Shown: positions 53,623-63,556, numbered from the stretch's first letter. The stretch: 64,000 nt of DNA from Lachnospiraceae bacterium (GCA_902363555.1 CABJAM010000011.1:115364-179363); one strand, 5' to 3'. The notes: a model not told the origin generated them from the sequence alone. Numbers and translations: made by a program.

Positions 53623-54396
53623 TTAATATTTTCTCTGATATTCACTGGGCGTCATCCCAAATGTCCGTTTGAATACCCGGATAAAATAGCAATAGTTATT
53701 GTAGCCTGCAGTAATAGCAGCCTGGCTCACGGACATCCCCGGCTTTTTCAAAAGCTCCCGTGCGCAAAACATACGCTCCCGTGTTATATATTCTACTAAC
53801 GTCATGTTTTCTTCCTTCTTAAATACTCTGAACAAATAATCCGTGGAAATATACATGGCCCCCGCAACACGATCCGCTGTCAAGTCTTCTGTCAGATGTT
53901 CCTGAATATACTGTTTTATCTTCTGAATCAACTGTGTACTGCGCGGAAGCGAAAACTCTGTTTTATCCATAATCGAACAAAGCGACTCTCGACCGTGTCG
54001 GGCATACTCATTAACAAGGCGCTTTTTTTCCAGACGAACAATAGCCGAACGTAAAATATCCCGCAGTTGGCCGTAAGGCACAGGCTTTAATATGTAGTCC
54101 ATTGTTTGAAGCTTTAGCGCTTCTCTGGCGTAATTAAAATCCCCGTGACACGTTAAAAACATACATTCCGTATCGTATTCCTGTTCCCTGATCCACTGTA
54201 AAAGCTTCAATCCGCTCATAAAAGGCATTTCAATATCGCACAGTAAAATATCAATGGTATGTTTTTTAAAATAATCAATAGCTTCATCTCCGTTATAGCA
54301 ATAAAACACCTGACCAAAAGCTAAACTATTCCATTCTACTCCCGCCAGAATCCCCTCCACGATTTCCTGCTCGTCATCTACAATCAGCAGATTCAT
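53623..54396 (-). CDS. YesN-type response regulator (REC + AraC HTH), module 2
   Basis: 257 aa. The receiver domain starts MNLLIVDDEQEIVEG and has the phosphorylation Asp in DILLCDIEMPFMSG (about residue 55) and the conserved Lys in YILKPVPYGQL. The C-terminal AraC double helix-turn-helix has LTADRVAGAMYISTDYLFRVFKKEE and ITAGYNNYCYFIRVFKRTFGMTPSEYQ. The start at 54396 has GAGGAGG upstream; it overlaps the kinase gene end by 23 bp, so the pair is coupled. It likely activates the adjacent rhamnosidase and transporter genes. Confidence 0.9.
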   Translation of the reverse strand: MNLLIVDDEQEIVEGILAGVEWNSLAFGQVFYCYNGDEAIDYFKKHTIDILLCDIEMPFMSGLKLLQWIREQEYDTECMFLTCHGDFNYAREALKLQTMDYILKPVPYGQLRDILRSAIVRLEKKRLVNEYARHGRESLCSIMDKTEFSLPRSTQLIQKIKQYIQEHLTEDLTADRVAGAMYISTDYLFRVFKKEENMTLVEYITRERMFCARELLKKPGMSVSQAAITAGYNNYCYFIRVFKRTFGMTPSEYQRKY

Positions 54397-56023
54397 CTTC
54401 ACCCTCCTCTCTTTGGCCTGGAATGCACATCCAGATTTGAGTACCTTCATTCGGTCTGGACGTAACAGTCATCCGAGCTTTATCCTTATAAAACAGCTTA
54501 AGACGTTTTATACAATTCCAGATACCAATATGCATACCCATCTCATCATATACCGGTTCGCCCTTTCGGATCTGACCAAGAACAGTCTCAGGCATACCGG
54601 CGCCATTGTCGCAAACGGAAATAATAAGCATACCCTGATCATCTTTTTTGATAATCACATCAATTTCAATGACACGATCTTTTAGAATGGCATATTTTGT
54701 ACTATTTTCCACAAAATTTTCCACCAGAAGCGGCAATATCCTTTCCCGGTCCAGAATCTCATCCTCAATATCATACATAACAAAAAAACATCCGGGATGG
54801 CGGACCGCCTGAATTGACACATAATTTTTCACAAAATCAATCTCCTGGCGGACCGTTACCAGCTCCGACGTATTACGATATGCGTATCTGAGATACTGTA
54901 CAAGATTCATAGAAAAACTCTGAATCATTTCTGTCTTTTTCGTTTCCGCCATACTATAAATGGTTGTCAGTGAATTTAAGAGAAGATGAGGGTTGAGCTG
55001 CTGCTTCAAACTTAACATCTGGATTTTTTGATTTTCCAACTCCAGATCATACTTTTCAATGCGCAGATGATAAATCTGATCCAGCATAGCGTTAAAATTA
55101 TTCTCAATGCTGTCAAATTCACAGGTTCCGGAAAATTCCTCAATACGATAAGAAATATCACCGTTATCCACGACCTGAATCGCCATGTCCATCCGATGCA
55201 GCGGCCGCATAAGAATTCGCTGCAGGACCACCAGAATTAGGATTACTGCTATAAGGCCACAGAAGGGCACACAAATCATAACATAAAAAAGTATTGGAAT
55301 ATCCGAGTCAATGTCTGTATCCGGAATGTAATTTACCAACTGCAGTCCATTGTTCAAAAAAGGTTCTGCAATTACAAAATATCCCCGGCGGCAGGCAGCC
55401 TCAGTTTCAGAAATAATCTCCAGGCTTCCCTGATTATACTTCCATTCACACAGAATATTATCCACCTTTAAAAGCAGACCTACGCTGTAAGACTTATTTC
55501 CAAGGTTCAGATGGAAATAGGTCTTACAGCCTATTACAAACAGCTCCCACTCATTGGTGGATTCCTTTAGGCTTTCCAGGGCCCGCCCGACTTCCTCAGA
55601 TTCAGAAAACGTAGTGGATCTTATATTGCGCATTCTAAATTGTTCCCCGGAAGAGTGAATCTTTACATAAATGAAATCGATTTCAGGAAAAAACTCCTCC
55701 ATCTCCCCCATTTGATTCCACAATCTGGCCCTGGCAAGACCATATTGGACACTATCTGGCGCCTGAATAAAACTTAGGATATAATCCCTGGAAATAAGCT
55801 TATAAGCATAATCCTCCATAGCCGTCAGATCTGAAGCAGCCTGTGAGGAAAACAGACGAACCGTTCCATGCTTATCATCGATAATTTTATCCCGCATATT
55901 ACCGACCAGATGGTCGCTGATAATAAAACCGGTGAGATTTATCGGAATAAGTAAAGCAACAATCGTCCATACAATGACCCACTGGATCGACTTTTTTCCA
56001 GAATGCAACCTCTTTTTCAACAC
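54374..56023 (-). CDS. YesM-type sensor histidine kinase, module 2
   Basis: About 549 aa. Membrane segments at about 10-30 and 255-280 enclose an extracytoplasmic sensor. HAMP, then the His_kinase domain with the phosphorylated His in LKQQLNPHLLLNSLTTIYSM, then an ATPase with VENFVENSTKYAI and CDNGAGMPE follow. A GTG start at 56023 is suggested because GGGAG lies 7 bases upstream; an ATG ten codons earlier has a poorer SD. The LplC-type gene of module 1 lies upstream with a 120-bp gap holding the shared motif. Confidence 0.88.
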   Translation of the reverse strand: MLKKRLHSGKKSIQWVIVWTIVALLIPINLTGFIISDHLVGNMRDKIIDDKHGTVRLFSSQAASDLTAMEDYAYKLISRDYILSFIQAPDSVQYGLARARLWNQMGEMEEFFPEIDFIYVKIHSSGEQFRMRNIRSTTFSESEEVGRALESLKESTNEWELFVIGCKTYFHLNLGNKSYSVGLLLKVDNILCEWKYNQGSLEIISETEAACRRGYFVIAEPFLNNGLQLVNYIPDTDIDSDIPILFYVMICVPFCGLIAVILILVVLQRILMRPLHRMDMAIQVVDNGDISYRIEEFSGTCEFDSIENNFNAMLDQIYHLRIEKYDLELENQKIQMLSLKQQLNPHLLLNSLTTIYSMAETKKTEMIQSFSMNLVQYLRYAYRNTSELVTVRQEIDFVKNYVSIQAVRHPGCFFVMYDIEDEILDRERILPLLVENFVENSTKYAILKDRVIEIDVIIKKDDQGMLIISVCDNGAGMPETVLGQIRKGEPVYDEMGMHIGIWNCIKRLKLFYKDKARMTVTSRPNEGTQIWMCIPGQREEGEDESADCR

Positions 56024-56112
56024 GAATATTCTCCCAGATTCAATCCTTATCATCTTTTGCTGTCTTACAATACTATTTTAGTTGAATTCCACATTTAACA
56101 ATAGAAGTATCC

Positions 56113-56134
56113 TGTTGGGATTTTATACTTATTC
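56113..56134 (-). promoter_or_regulatory. Shared motif upstream of the module 2 kinase gene
   Basis: Minus strand GAATAAGTATAAAATCCC plus AACA, identical over 22 bases to the motif at 51260-51281. It stands about 90 bp upstream of the kinase start, in the gap after the module 1 permease gene. Confidence 0.5.
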
Positions 56135-56143
56135 CGGCCAGAA

Positions 56144-57028
56144 TCAGCCTTTAACAGCTCCGACAGTCAGCCCTTTTACATAATATTTCTGGAAAAAGGG
56201 ATACAGGGCGGCAATGGGAAGCATACCTACTACGGCAATGGCCATACGCGTTGTTGTCGATGGCAGACTGGCCATCACATTTCCCCCGCCGCTCATAGCG
56301 GACGCTTTTGCCAGATACTGAGCGTTGGTCAGCAGGTTGTTCAGCAGCGCCTGAATGCCTACCAGCTTCGTATCTGTAATATAATATAGACTGTTCATCC
56401 AGTCGTTCCAATACATCAGCGCCTGCATAAATCCAATGGTGGCAACAATAGGCACACTGATCGGCAAAACAATCTTAAAGAATATCCGGATTTCCGACAT
56501 GCCGTCAATCCGGGCACTCTCCAGCAGCTCCGGCGGTATATTGGAATGGAAGTAGGTTCTTGCAATCATAATACTGAAACCATTGCACAAAAGCCCCGGT
56601 ATGATCAGCGCCCAGATCGTGTTTTTAATTTGAAAAACCGTCGTCCACATCATATAAGACGGAACCAGACCTCCTGAGAAAAGCATGGTTATAAGGATAT
56701 AGACCGTAACAAGCGGTTTTCCCGGCAGATTAGGCACGGTCAGACTGTACGCGATCAGGCAGGTGATCGTCACGCCAACAGCCGTTCCCACAACTGTAAC
56801 GAAAATAGTGATTCCATAAGAACGGATAATGCTGCCCTCCTTAAAAATATATGTATACGCCGACAGGTCAAATTCCTTCGGCCAGAAGTTATAGCCATTT
56901 TGCAAAATGGCGGATTCTGAAGTGAATGATGACATTACCAGCAAAACCAGCGGTATCAGCACCAGCAGAGAGAGAATGATCATTATAATATGAGCAGCAA
57001 GCTGAAAAGCTCTGTCTTTTCTTACCAT
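56144..57028 (-). CDS. Carbohydrate ABC permease, LplC type (module 1)
   Basis: 294-aa CUT1 permease. The EAA loop is LLESARIDGMSEIRIFFKIVLPISVP near residue 190 and the C-terminus is YYVKGLTVGAVKG. Same length and layout as the module 2 paralogue. It lies 23 bp after the LplB-type gene. Confidence 0.9.
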   Translation of the reverse strand: MVRKDRAFQLAAHIIMIILSLLVLIPLVLLVMSSFTSESAILQNGYNFWPKEFDLSAYTYIFKEGSIIRSYGITIFVTVVGTAVGVTITCLIAYSLTVPNLPGKPLVTVYILITMLFSGGLVPSYMMWTTVFQIKNTIWALIIPGLLCNGFSIMIARTYFHSNIPPELLESARIDGMSEIRIFFKIVLPISVPIVATIGFMQALMYWNDWMNSLYYITDTKLVGIQALLNNLLTNAQYLAKASAMSGGGNVMASLPSTTTRMAIAVVGMLPIAALYPFFQKYYVKGLTVGAVKG

Positions 57029-57051
57029 TTAATTTACCTCCAATCTGCGCA

Positions 57052-57984
57052 TCAAAAAAGCGCATTATCCTTATCCACTTTATTAACCACCCCATTGGTG
57101 ACAATGACCAGCACAAAGCCCACGAATGACTGGTACAGCCCGGCTGCCGCCGACATTCCGATATTCCCGCTGTTCATCAGGCCGCGGTAAACATATGTAT
57201 CTATGGTCTGCGTAATATCCACCAGGGCGCCGCTGTTCATAGGCACCTGATAAAACAAACCAAAGTCTGAGCTGAATATACGGCCTATATTTAAAATCGT
57301 TAATGTGATAATCGTTGATTTCAGCCCTGGCAACGTAATATATCGGATCGACGCCCACCGCCCGGCGCCATCCAGCGCCGCCGCTTCATAAAGGCCCGGA
57401 TCTGTGGCCGACATATTGGCAAGATAAAGAATACAACTGCTGCCCACCGATTTCCACAGGTTTATAAATACAAGAATAAATGGCCAATATTTCGCCTGGC
57501 TGTAAAATGCGATTTCCTGAAGCCCCAGCGGTTTCATAATGTAATTATTAATGAAGCCTGTATCTCCCGCAAGAAACGCGTTGGCCAGATACGCAATGAT
57601 AATAATCGAGATCAGCCCCGGAAATAAAATAACGGTTTGATACACCTTTTTTGATATTTTTCCTTTGAGTTCATATAAGATATATGCTACAAAAATGGCT
57701 AAGATCGTTCCTAACACAATAAACGCCAGGTTATAAAGAATCGTATTCCTAGTCATTAAAAATGCATCGTTACTTGAAAATAAAAACTTAAAATTCTGCA
57801 GTCCTACCTTTTCACTGCCGTAGATTCCGCCTTTCACCGTATAGCGCTCAAATGCCAGTATAATTCCGCTCATGGGAATATAATTATTTATAAAAAGGTA
57901 CACACAGGCTGGCAGCATCATCAGATAAAAGGGCAAATAATGCCTCCAGCGGATTTTTTTCTTTGCTTTTCCAGTGGCCTCCAT
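57052..57984 (-). CDS. Carbohydrate ABC permease, LplB type (module 1)
   Basis: 310-aa CUT1 permease; the first helix is PFYLMMLPACVYLFINNYIP. The EAA loop is LYEAAALDGAGRWASIRYITLPGL near residue 205, and MNSGALVDITQTIDTYVYRGLMNSG marks the LplB subgroup. A 9-bp perfect hairpin separates it from the binding-protein gene and may reduce its expression relative to that gene. Confidence 0.9.
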   Translation of the reverse strand: MEATGKAKKKIRWRHYLPFYLMMLPACVYLFINNYIPMSGIILAFERYTVKGGIYGSEKVGLQNFKFLFSSNDAFLMTRNTILYNLAFIVLGTILAIFVAYILYELKGKISKKVYQTVILFPGLISIIIIAYLANAFLAGDTGFINNYIMKPLGLQEIAFYSQAKYWPFILVFINLWKSVGSSCILYLANMSATDPGLYEAAALDGAGRWASIRYITLPGLKSTIITLTILNIGRIFSSDFGLFYQVPMNSGALVDITQTIDTYVYRGLMNSGNIGMSAAAGLYQSFVGFVLVIVTNGVVNKVDKDNALF

Positions 57985-58032
57985 AGTCTTTCACCTATCC
58001 TATCAATCATTTTATCGTTTTCTTATAGAAGA

Positions 58033-58061
58033 GGAGACTGTAATTCCTCATCACAGTCTCC
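58033..58061 (-). terminator. Intra-operon hairpin between binding protein 1 and permease genes
   Basis: The minus-strand arms GGAGACTGT and ACAGTCTCC (58053-58061 and 58033-58041) are followed by TCTTC only. It is more likely an attenuator or mRNA-stability element than a full terminator. Confidence 0.5.
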
Positions 58062-58070
58062 CGTCTATCA

Positions 58071-59618
58071 TTACTTATTTGCCAGCCATTCGTCCAGTTG
58101 ACGCTGCTTTTCGGCGATAACATCCTCAATGCCGGCACTTTTCAGCTCGTCGTTGAATTTATCCAAATTTTCTTCCACATCCAGGGCGCCGCATTCCAGG
58201 CCATTGCGGTATTTGCCCAGAATATTTTCAATCTCTGTAACCTGATTTTGTACCGGTGTGGAATCAAAAACAAATCCCAGTGCCTTGGACTGCTTGCATG
58301 TATTATTCACTTCCACGATACCTGTGGGGTACTCCGGGTTTTCGGTGGCCCACAACGTTCTTAACACCTGGTTTGCGCAAGCCGCCATCTGATCATGGTA
58401 TGTACAGGTGGACGCATCCTGGCCATCCATATAATCCAAACGGCCGTCTTCCGTTACCTGATAGTGAACATCCTCAATACCGTAGCTCATCATATCCAAT
58501 ATACGTTTGTCTGTATACATCATATTAAGGAAGCGGACAGCAGCCTCCGGATGTTTAGAATTAGCCATGACCGTGTACAGAGCGTCGGTATAGGTTTTTG
58601 CAAAGGGTTCGCCAAGCTGAATCGACCCGATCTCCTGCGCAGTTTCGCTGGATACACGGAACTCCGAATTGAAATCCTGGTTTGTTATGGTCGAAAATGC
58701 AATTCCCTGTGAACAGAGCAGACTATATGAATCGGTCTGAGTCTGGATATCCATACTGGAATACCCCGCCTTATACCATTCATTCATAGTCGTACAAAGC
58801 TCCCTGTATAGATCCGTTTCAAACAGATTGGTAACCTTTGTATCTGCACCGCCGTCCAAAAGCACACCGATACCATTTCCAAGATTATCCCAGTCTCCAT
58901 AAAAGAAATTGTACATGGTCGAGCCGGTTGCTGTAACAAACGGCGTCATTTCAGGATAGGCCTCCTTGACCGCCGCCAGAACAGGAGTCCAGTCGTCCAG
59001 CGTCTTTACCTGAGCTACCACATCCTCAAGCCCCAGCTCTCTTACAATGTCTTTTCTGTAATTAATGCCATATGCTGAACCATAGGTTGTAAACGGAGCA
59101 AGGCCATACAGGCGGCCGCCTACCTCGCCATTGACAATATATTGCCCAAGAACCTCCTTGATTCCCTGGCCATATTCCTCAACAATATCGGTGATATCCA
59201 AGGCTGCCCCCTGGGCAACAGCCGTAGAAATACCGCCAAAATTGAAAAGAATATCAATATCGTCGGTTCCGCTTAAAAAAAGGCTGTACTGCTGGAACCA
59301 CTGCCCAATATCAAACTGCTCCCACTGAAGCTCCACGCCAATCTCTGTACGGGTGATCGCATTGATCGCTTCAACAACATTGTCCTTATCCTCGTTATTT
59401 CCGATAAACGGCGTATAGAGGATAACCTTTTCCACCTCCGTATAACCGCCTTCGGTTGCAGCCTCCGTCTCACTGCCGGACGCTTCAGCCGAGTCCTGGC
59501 CGCCCTGAGTATTTTCAGGAGCCGCAGTACTTTGGCCGCTGGTATTGCCAGAACAGCCGGAGAGCAGGGAACCAAACATTCCCAGACAAAGGATAACACT
59601 TAATAATTTCTTTTTCAT
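58071..59618 (-). CDS. Extracellular solute-binding lipoprotein, LplA-like (module 1)
   Basis: 515-aa sugar-binding lipoprotein. The signal peptide KKLLSVILCLGMFGSLLSGC has lipobox LSGC, followed by a Ser/Gly/Thr/Glu-rich tether. The C-terminus (LKSAGIEDVIAEKQRQLDEWLANK) matches the module 2 protein closely. SD GGGAGG precedes the ATG. The substrate is unknown; module 1 carries no glycosidase of its own, so the sugar may be shared with module 2 or processed by distant enzymes. Confidence 0.88.
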   Translation of the reverse strand: MKKKLLSVILCLGMFGSLLSGCSGNTSGQSTAAPENTQGGQDSAEASGSETEAATEGGYTEVEKVILYTPFIGNNEDKDNVVEAINAITRTEIGVELQWEQFDIGQWFQQYSLFLSGTDDIDILFNFGGISTAVAQGAALDITDIVEEYGQGIKEVLGQYIVNGEVGGRLYGLAPFTTYGSAYGINYRKDIVRELGLEDVVAQVKTLDDWTPVLAAVKEAYPEMTPFVTATGSTMYNFFYGDWDNLGNGIGVLLDGGADTKVTNLFETDLYRELCTTMNEWYKAGYSSMDIQTQTDSYSLLCSQGIAFSTITNQDFNSEFRVSSETAQEIGSIQLGEPFAKTYTDALYTVMANSKHPEAAVRFLNMMYTDKRILDMMSYGIEDVHYQVTEDGRLDYMDGQDASTCTYHDQMAACANQVLRTLWATENPEYPTGIVEVNNTCKQSKALGFVFDSTPVQNQVTEIENILGKYRNGLECGALDVEENLDKFNDELKSAGIEDVIAEKQRQLDEWLANK

Positions 59619-59696
59619 ATTGAACCTCCCATGTTTTTTATAAATTTATTTTAGCGCTTTTAGTCATCCCCGGCTTTAAATTTCGTTACCTTCGAT

Positions 59697-60482
59697 TTAA
59701 ATATTGTGACTATCTTTTTCCGTATTTTTCATCATTTCACGATACTGCAGCGGCGACATACTTTCCCGCTCCTTAAACAGCTTGTTAAAATAAGTGGCAA
59801 ATGAAATCCCCACCCGGTCGGCAATGGTAGACACCGGAAGATTTGTACGATGCAGCAACTGCTTAGCCACTGTGATCCGCTTTTGCATAATATACTCGCT
59901 AAGGGAAACGCCCTCCTGCTTCTTAAACATTCTGGATAAATATGCAGGATTCATATGAACAACCGCCGCCAGAGTATCTCTTTGCAGATCCTCCGCCAGG
60001 TTCTCCTGAATGAACTTTTTCACAGCTTCAACAGAACTAACGTCGTCCTCCTCACGAGCTACCTCACTCCATATTTCCTCGATAGCCTCCCGGCTCTCTC
60101 CGCCGCTGATCTTTTCCTCTGCCCTTAAAATTGTCCGTTCCAGCTCTTCATAAGGTATGGGTTTGAGCAGATAATCCTCCACGCCCAAACGTATAGCTTC
60201 CTGGGCATAAGAAAATTCCGCATGGCCGGTATAAAATATATTCATACTCTTCCTGCGGTTTGACCGCACCCACCGTATCAGCTCCAGACCATTTCCATTT
60301 GGCATCTCAATATCCGATATAATAATATCGATATCATATGTCTCGATCATGCGGACAGCCGTATCTTTACTGTGAGCCTTATAAACCCGGTCCACATTAA
60401 TTTTTTCCCAGCAGACCCCCTGCTCAATACCGCGTATAGCCAATTCCTCATCATCAACTAAAAGGATATTAAATTTGCGCAT
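59697..60482 (-). CDS. YesN-type response regulator (REC + AraC HTH), module 1
   Basis: 261 aa. The receiver begins FNILLVDDEELAIRGIEQGV with the phospho-Asp in DIIISDIEMPNGNGLEL and Lys in YLLKPIPYEEL. The C-terminal AraC domain has LQRDTLAAVVHMNPAYLSRMFKKQEG and ADRVGISFATYFNKLFKERESMSPLQYRE. It starts 12 bp after the kinase gene and lies 78 bp before the binding-protein gene it probably activates. Confidence 0.9.
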   Translation of the reverse strand: MRKFNILLVDDEELAIRGIEQGVCWEKINVDRVYKAHSKDTAVRMIETYDIDIIISDIEMPNGNGLELIRWVRSNRRKSMNIFYTGHAEFSYAQEAIRLGVEDYLLKPIPYEELERTILRAEEKISGGESREAIEEIWSEVAREEDDVSSVEAVKKFIQENLAEDLQRDTLAAVVHMNPAYLSRMFKKQEGVSLSEYIMQKRITVAKQLLHRTNLPVSTIADRVGISFATYFNKLFKERESMSPLQYREMMKNTEKDSHNI

Positions 60483-60494
60483 TAATTTTTCCTC

Positions 60495-62207
60495 CTATTC
60501 CGGTATTCCATCAGTGCCAATAAGCGGTATCCGGATTCTCGTCACCGCGCCGCCATCGTTTAATATTTCCATATCAGCGTCCTCACCATAAATAAGCCGC
60601 ATCCGCTCGCGTACATTAGTAAGCCCAACTCTGCCACCATTATTTTCTCCATCTTTTTGCACAAAATCGGTGAGAAGCTCCTCACTATAGCCAACACCGT
60701 TATCCCGGATCTCCAGATGCAAGTAGCTGTCCTCGCGAAATCCCCGGATTATAACTTCCATCCTTTCTCTTCGTGTAAACGCATATTTAATACTGTTCTC
60801 CACAAAACTCTGGATAATAAACGGCGGAACCAGACATTTAAAAACATCCGTCTCCACATCTTCCACATAACAAATCTGATCGGAATAACGTATTTTCTGG
60901 ATTTCCACATAGTTTTTTACATGCTCCAGCTCCTTGGATAATGGCACTAAAATGGTTGCGTCATGGAACATATAACGAATATAGCCAACCAGAGCACTGC
61001 TCAGCTTCTGGATCATGGCAAAATCATGGGTCTGCGCCAAAGAATAGATGATATTCAACGCATTCACATAAAAATGAGGTTTGATCTGAAGCTGTAAATA
61101 TTGAAGATTTGCCTTTTGCGAACGTATTTCGGATTCGTAATTTTGTATTTTAAGATTCTCGATTTCTCCAACCATATGGTTAAAGGAATCCGTCAGTTCA
61201 TCGTACTCCTTCACCGGTGTGTTTATTTTAATAATTGTATTCCATTCGCCGCGCCCGACCTTTTTCATTCCCTCAACAAGGCCGCTCAACGGTTTTTCCA
61301 GGAACACCTGTACAAAGGTAACGGTCAGCGGAAAGAAAATGAGCAAAATTCCGGATAATATAATAAATGCGATTTGAAAGCTCCGCACCTGATACATGAT
61401 ATAATCCCGGCTGGTCAGAATACCAAAATAGAAACCGGAGCGTACGGACGTAAAGCCAACCTGCAGATAGCTCTTATTTCCCACCTCAATATAATTGCCC
61501 TGATCCTCTGCATGGATCATACGCAGCAGTTCCTTATTATCCGTTATAATAGCGCCGCTCTCATCTGCAATAAAGAGCATACTGTCCATCCCATCCTGGA
61601 TACTTTTTAAAGATTCCAGAAACGTATCCTCGGATATGCAGGATACAAAATAACAATCGTCCACTTTCAGCATTCGCAATATATAAGAGGTTCCCTCCAC
61701 ATCAAATGACATATATCCATTGGTATTTAGCAGATTATCCGGAATCGTTCCTCCGATATTATCCGAAAGCCAGCCTTTTAACGCACGCCTCAGAGCAAAG
61801 CTGGCATTGCCTCCGACCTCGATCAAGGTCTGGTCAGGGCTGAGGGGCGCATAAAATACAATCGCATCAAGAGCCCCCGACCATGCCCATATACTGGACA
61901 TCGATTGCCGAATTTTTTCCTTGGCCCAAAATACTTCCGCAGCGTCACTGCCATGATTTAAAGTAAACAGATCGTTGGAACCGACAAAAGTCTCATAAAT
62001 AAAGGAATCAATAACCTCCAGGGATTTATCAATGTGATAACCGGATACCTGAACAACACTATTTAACTCCCGTTCCTTATCCTGCGTCAGGTTATTTCTT
62101 ATATAAAATTGGGAGACAAAAAATACACCCAGCATAAGCATCATCATCAAAATCCAATAATAGCGTATCCATTTCCTCAGACTCAGTGCTTTCATTACCC
62201 GTTTCAT
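60495..62207 (-). CDS. YesM-type sensor histidine kinase, module 1
   Basis: 570 aa. Membrane segments at about 15-35 and 280-305 flank a dCache-like sensor. HAMP, then the phospho-His in LQLQIKPHFYVNALNIIYSLAQ and ATPase motifs IQSFVENSIKYAF and IRDNGVGYSEE follow. It ends RIRIPLIGTDGIPE. The promoter upstream is good. Paralogue of the module 2 kinase with the same architecture but clearly diverged sensor, so the two may respond to different ligands. Confidence 0.9.
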   Translation of the reverse strand: MKRVMKALSLRKWIRYYWILMMMLMLGVFFVSQFYIRNNLTQDKERELNSVVQVSGYHIDKSLEVIDSFIYETFVGSNDLFTLNHGSDAAEVFWAKEKIRQSMSSIWAWSGALDAIVFYAPLSPDQTLIEVGGNASFALRRALKGWLSDNIGGTIPDNLLNTNGYMSFDVEGTSYILRMLKVDDCYFVSCISEDTFLESLKSIQDGMDSMLFIADESGAIITDNKELLRMIHAEDQGNYIEVGNKSYLQVGFTSVRSGFYFGILTSRDYIMYQVRSFQIAFIILSGILLIFFPLTVTFVQVFLEKPLSGLVEGMKKVGRGEWNTIIKINTPVKEYDELTDSFNHMVGEIENLKIQNYESEIRSQKANLQYLQLQIKPHFYVNALNIIYSLAQTHDFAMIQKLSSALVGYIRYMFHDATILVPLSKELEHVKNYVEIQKIRYSDQICYVEDVETDVFKCLVPPFIIQSFVENSIKYAFTRRERMEVIIRGFREDSYLHLEIRDNGVGYSEELLTDFVQKDGENNGGRVGLTNVRERMRLIYGEDADMEILNDGGAVTRIRIPLIGTDGIPE

Positions 62208-62262
62208 CCTTTGTCTCCCTCCAATAAAAAAAATATATATGCCCTACACCTGTTCTGTTTTT

Positions 62263-62291
62263 AGTATAGCTCATTTTAGAATACTGTCCAA
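62263..62291 (-). promoter_or_regulatory. Candidate promoter of the module 1 kinase gene
   Basis: Minus-strand -10 TATACT (62263-62268) with -35 TTGGAC (62286-62291) at 17 bp; the -35 is weak. Confidence 0.45.
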
Positions 62292-62326
62292 CCCTAAAAA
62301 CGACATATGTATATGATTAATGAGAA

Positions 62327-63556
62327 TCACTGCTCCTCCTGTATATACGTTTTATAGACAGCCGTTTCCAGAGCATGAGATACCGGCGAAAAAGCGCCGC
62401 CGATGTTGGAGCGCTGGGCCATCAAAGTGACGGTCAGTTGATTCACCGGATCGATATAAAAGTGGCTGCCGTAAGCGCCACTCCATCCATAGCTGCCCCG
62501 GGCCAGACCTCTGTTTGTTTTTTCATGGTCGCCAAAGACAACCATGCCAAGCCCCCAATAGCTGTCCGGAAGAAATTCCTTTTTATGATGTGCACGGACG
62601 CCTGTCATTTGTTTGATCGTGTCCATCTTAAGGATTTGACGGCCATGAAGTGTACCTTTGTTTGCCAGCATTTGTACGATTTTATCATAATCTGCCAGTG
62701 TTCCGAATAAGCCGGCAGAGCCCGAGTAGTAGCCATTAACCTCAGGATTTACCTGCTGCCAGGCCGGCTCACATTCCGTCACATCGACCAAAGCGCCTTT
62801 AGCATATTCATAAAGCCTGGCCAACCGGCCTTTTTGTTCCTGTGAGGGCACATACGTAATATCTGTAATATCTAAAGGCTCCATAATATATTTTTTCATG
62901 TAACTATGCAGGTCCATTTCCGTTACTTTTTCGATAATACGCCCCAGCACATCAAATCCAACAACAGCACTGTAACCGGTCATTGTACCCGGCTCAAAAT
63001 CCAAAGGCGTCCTGGCAAACTTCTCAACCCGGTCTTTTAACTTATCTGTAGATGCAAAACAGTTTTCTACCGGCTGACGGCTCACCAGACCCATACCCAG
63101 TCCGCTGGAATGGTTGAGCAGATCCATTATCGTTATGGGCTTAACTGCGGGTAACAGATGGATACCATCCAATGTCTCCTGAATCATTTTTGCCATCATC
63201 GGATTATCCGGATCCGCGGCATAAAACAGCTCAAAGCCGACCACCTTATCAGCCACCTGCATATGGGCAAATTCCGGCAGATAATCCGCTACCGCCGCTT
63301 CCAGATCCAGTTTTCCCTGCTCGATCAACTGCATGGCGGCAATGGCAGTGATAGGTTTTGTCATTGAAGCCAGACGAAACAGTGTATTATCCTTTACAGG
63401 CATACCTTTTTCTACATTTGCATAACCGGCATTATAATGAAGCGCCTCACGCCCCCCTTTTCGTATGATCAGACCAGCGCCGGCAATCTCGCCGCTATCG
63501 ATATAATGATCGATTGTTTGAATAATGGTACGATTTTTGTCATTCCCTGTACACAT
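62327..63556 (-). CDS. Serine hydrolase of the class C beta-lactamase / esterase family
   Basis: About 409-aa penicillin-binding-type serine hydrolase. The nucleophile motif is SMTK (LFRLASMTKPITAIAAMQL), with the tyrosine motif YSA in GTMTGYSAVVGFDVLG. No signal peptide, so probably cytoplasmic esterase or peptidase rather than antibiotic resistance. The start at 63556 has AAGGAGGAG upstream. It has its own promoter and lies 119 bp before the module 1 kinase gene, so its link to the transporter module is uncertain. Confidence 0.85.
   Translation of the reverse strand: MCTGNDKNRTIIQTIDHYIDSGEIAGAGLIIRKGGREALHYNAGYANVEKGMPVKDNTLFRLASMTKPITAIAAMQLIEQGKLDLEAAVADYLPEFAHMQVADKVVGFELFYAADPDNPMMAKMIQETLDGIHLLPAVKPITIMDLLNHSSGLGMGLVSRQPVENCFASTDKLKDRVEKFARTPLDFEPGTMTGYSAVVGFDVLGRIIEKVTEMDLHSYMKKYIMEPLDITDITYVPSQEQKGRLARLYEYAKGALVDVTECEPAWQQVNPEVNGYYSGSAGLFGTLADYDKIVQMLANKGTLHGRQILKMDTIKQMTGVRAHHKKEFLPDSYWGLGMVVFGDHEKTNRGLARGSYGWSGAYGSHFYIDPVNQLTVTLMAQRSNIGGAFSPVSHALETAVYKTYIQEEQ

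Noticed and set aside
62327..63556. Beta-lactam resistance gene
   Set aside because: It has SMTK and YSA motifs of the broad serine hydrolase family but no export signal; context points to metabolism, not resistance.
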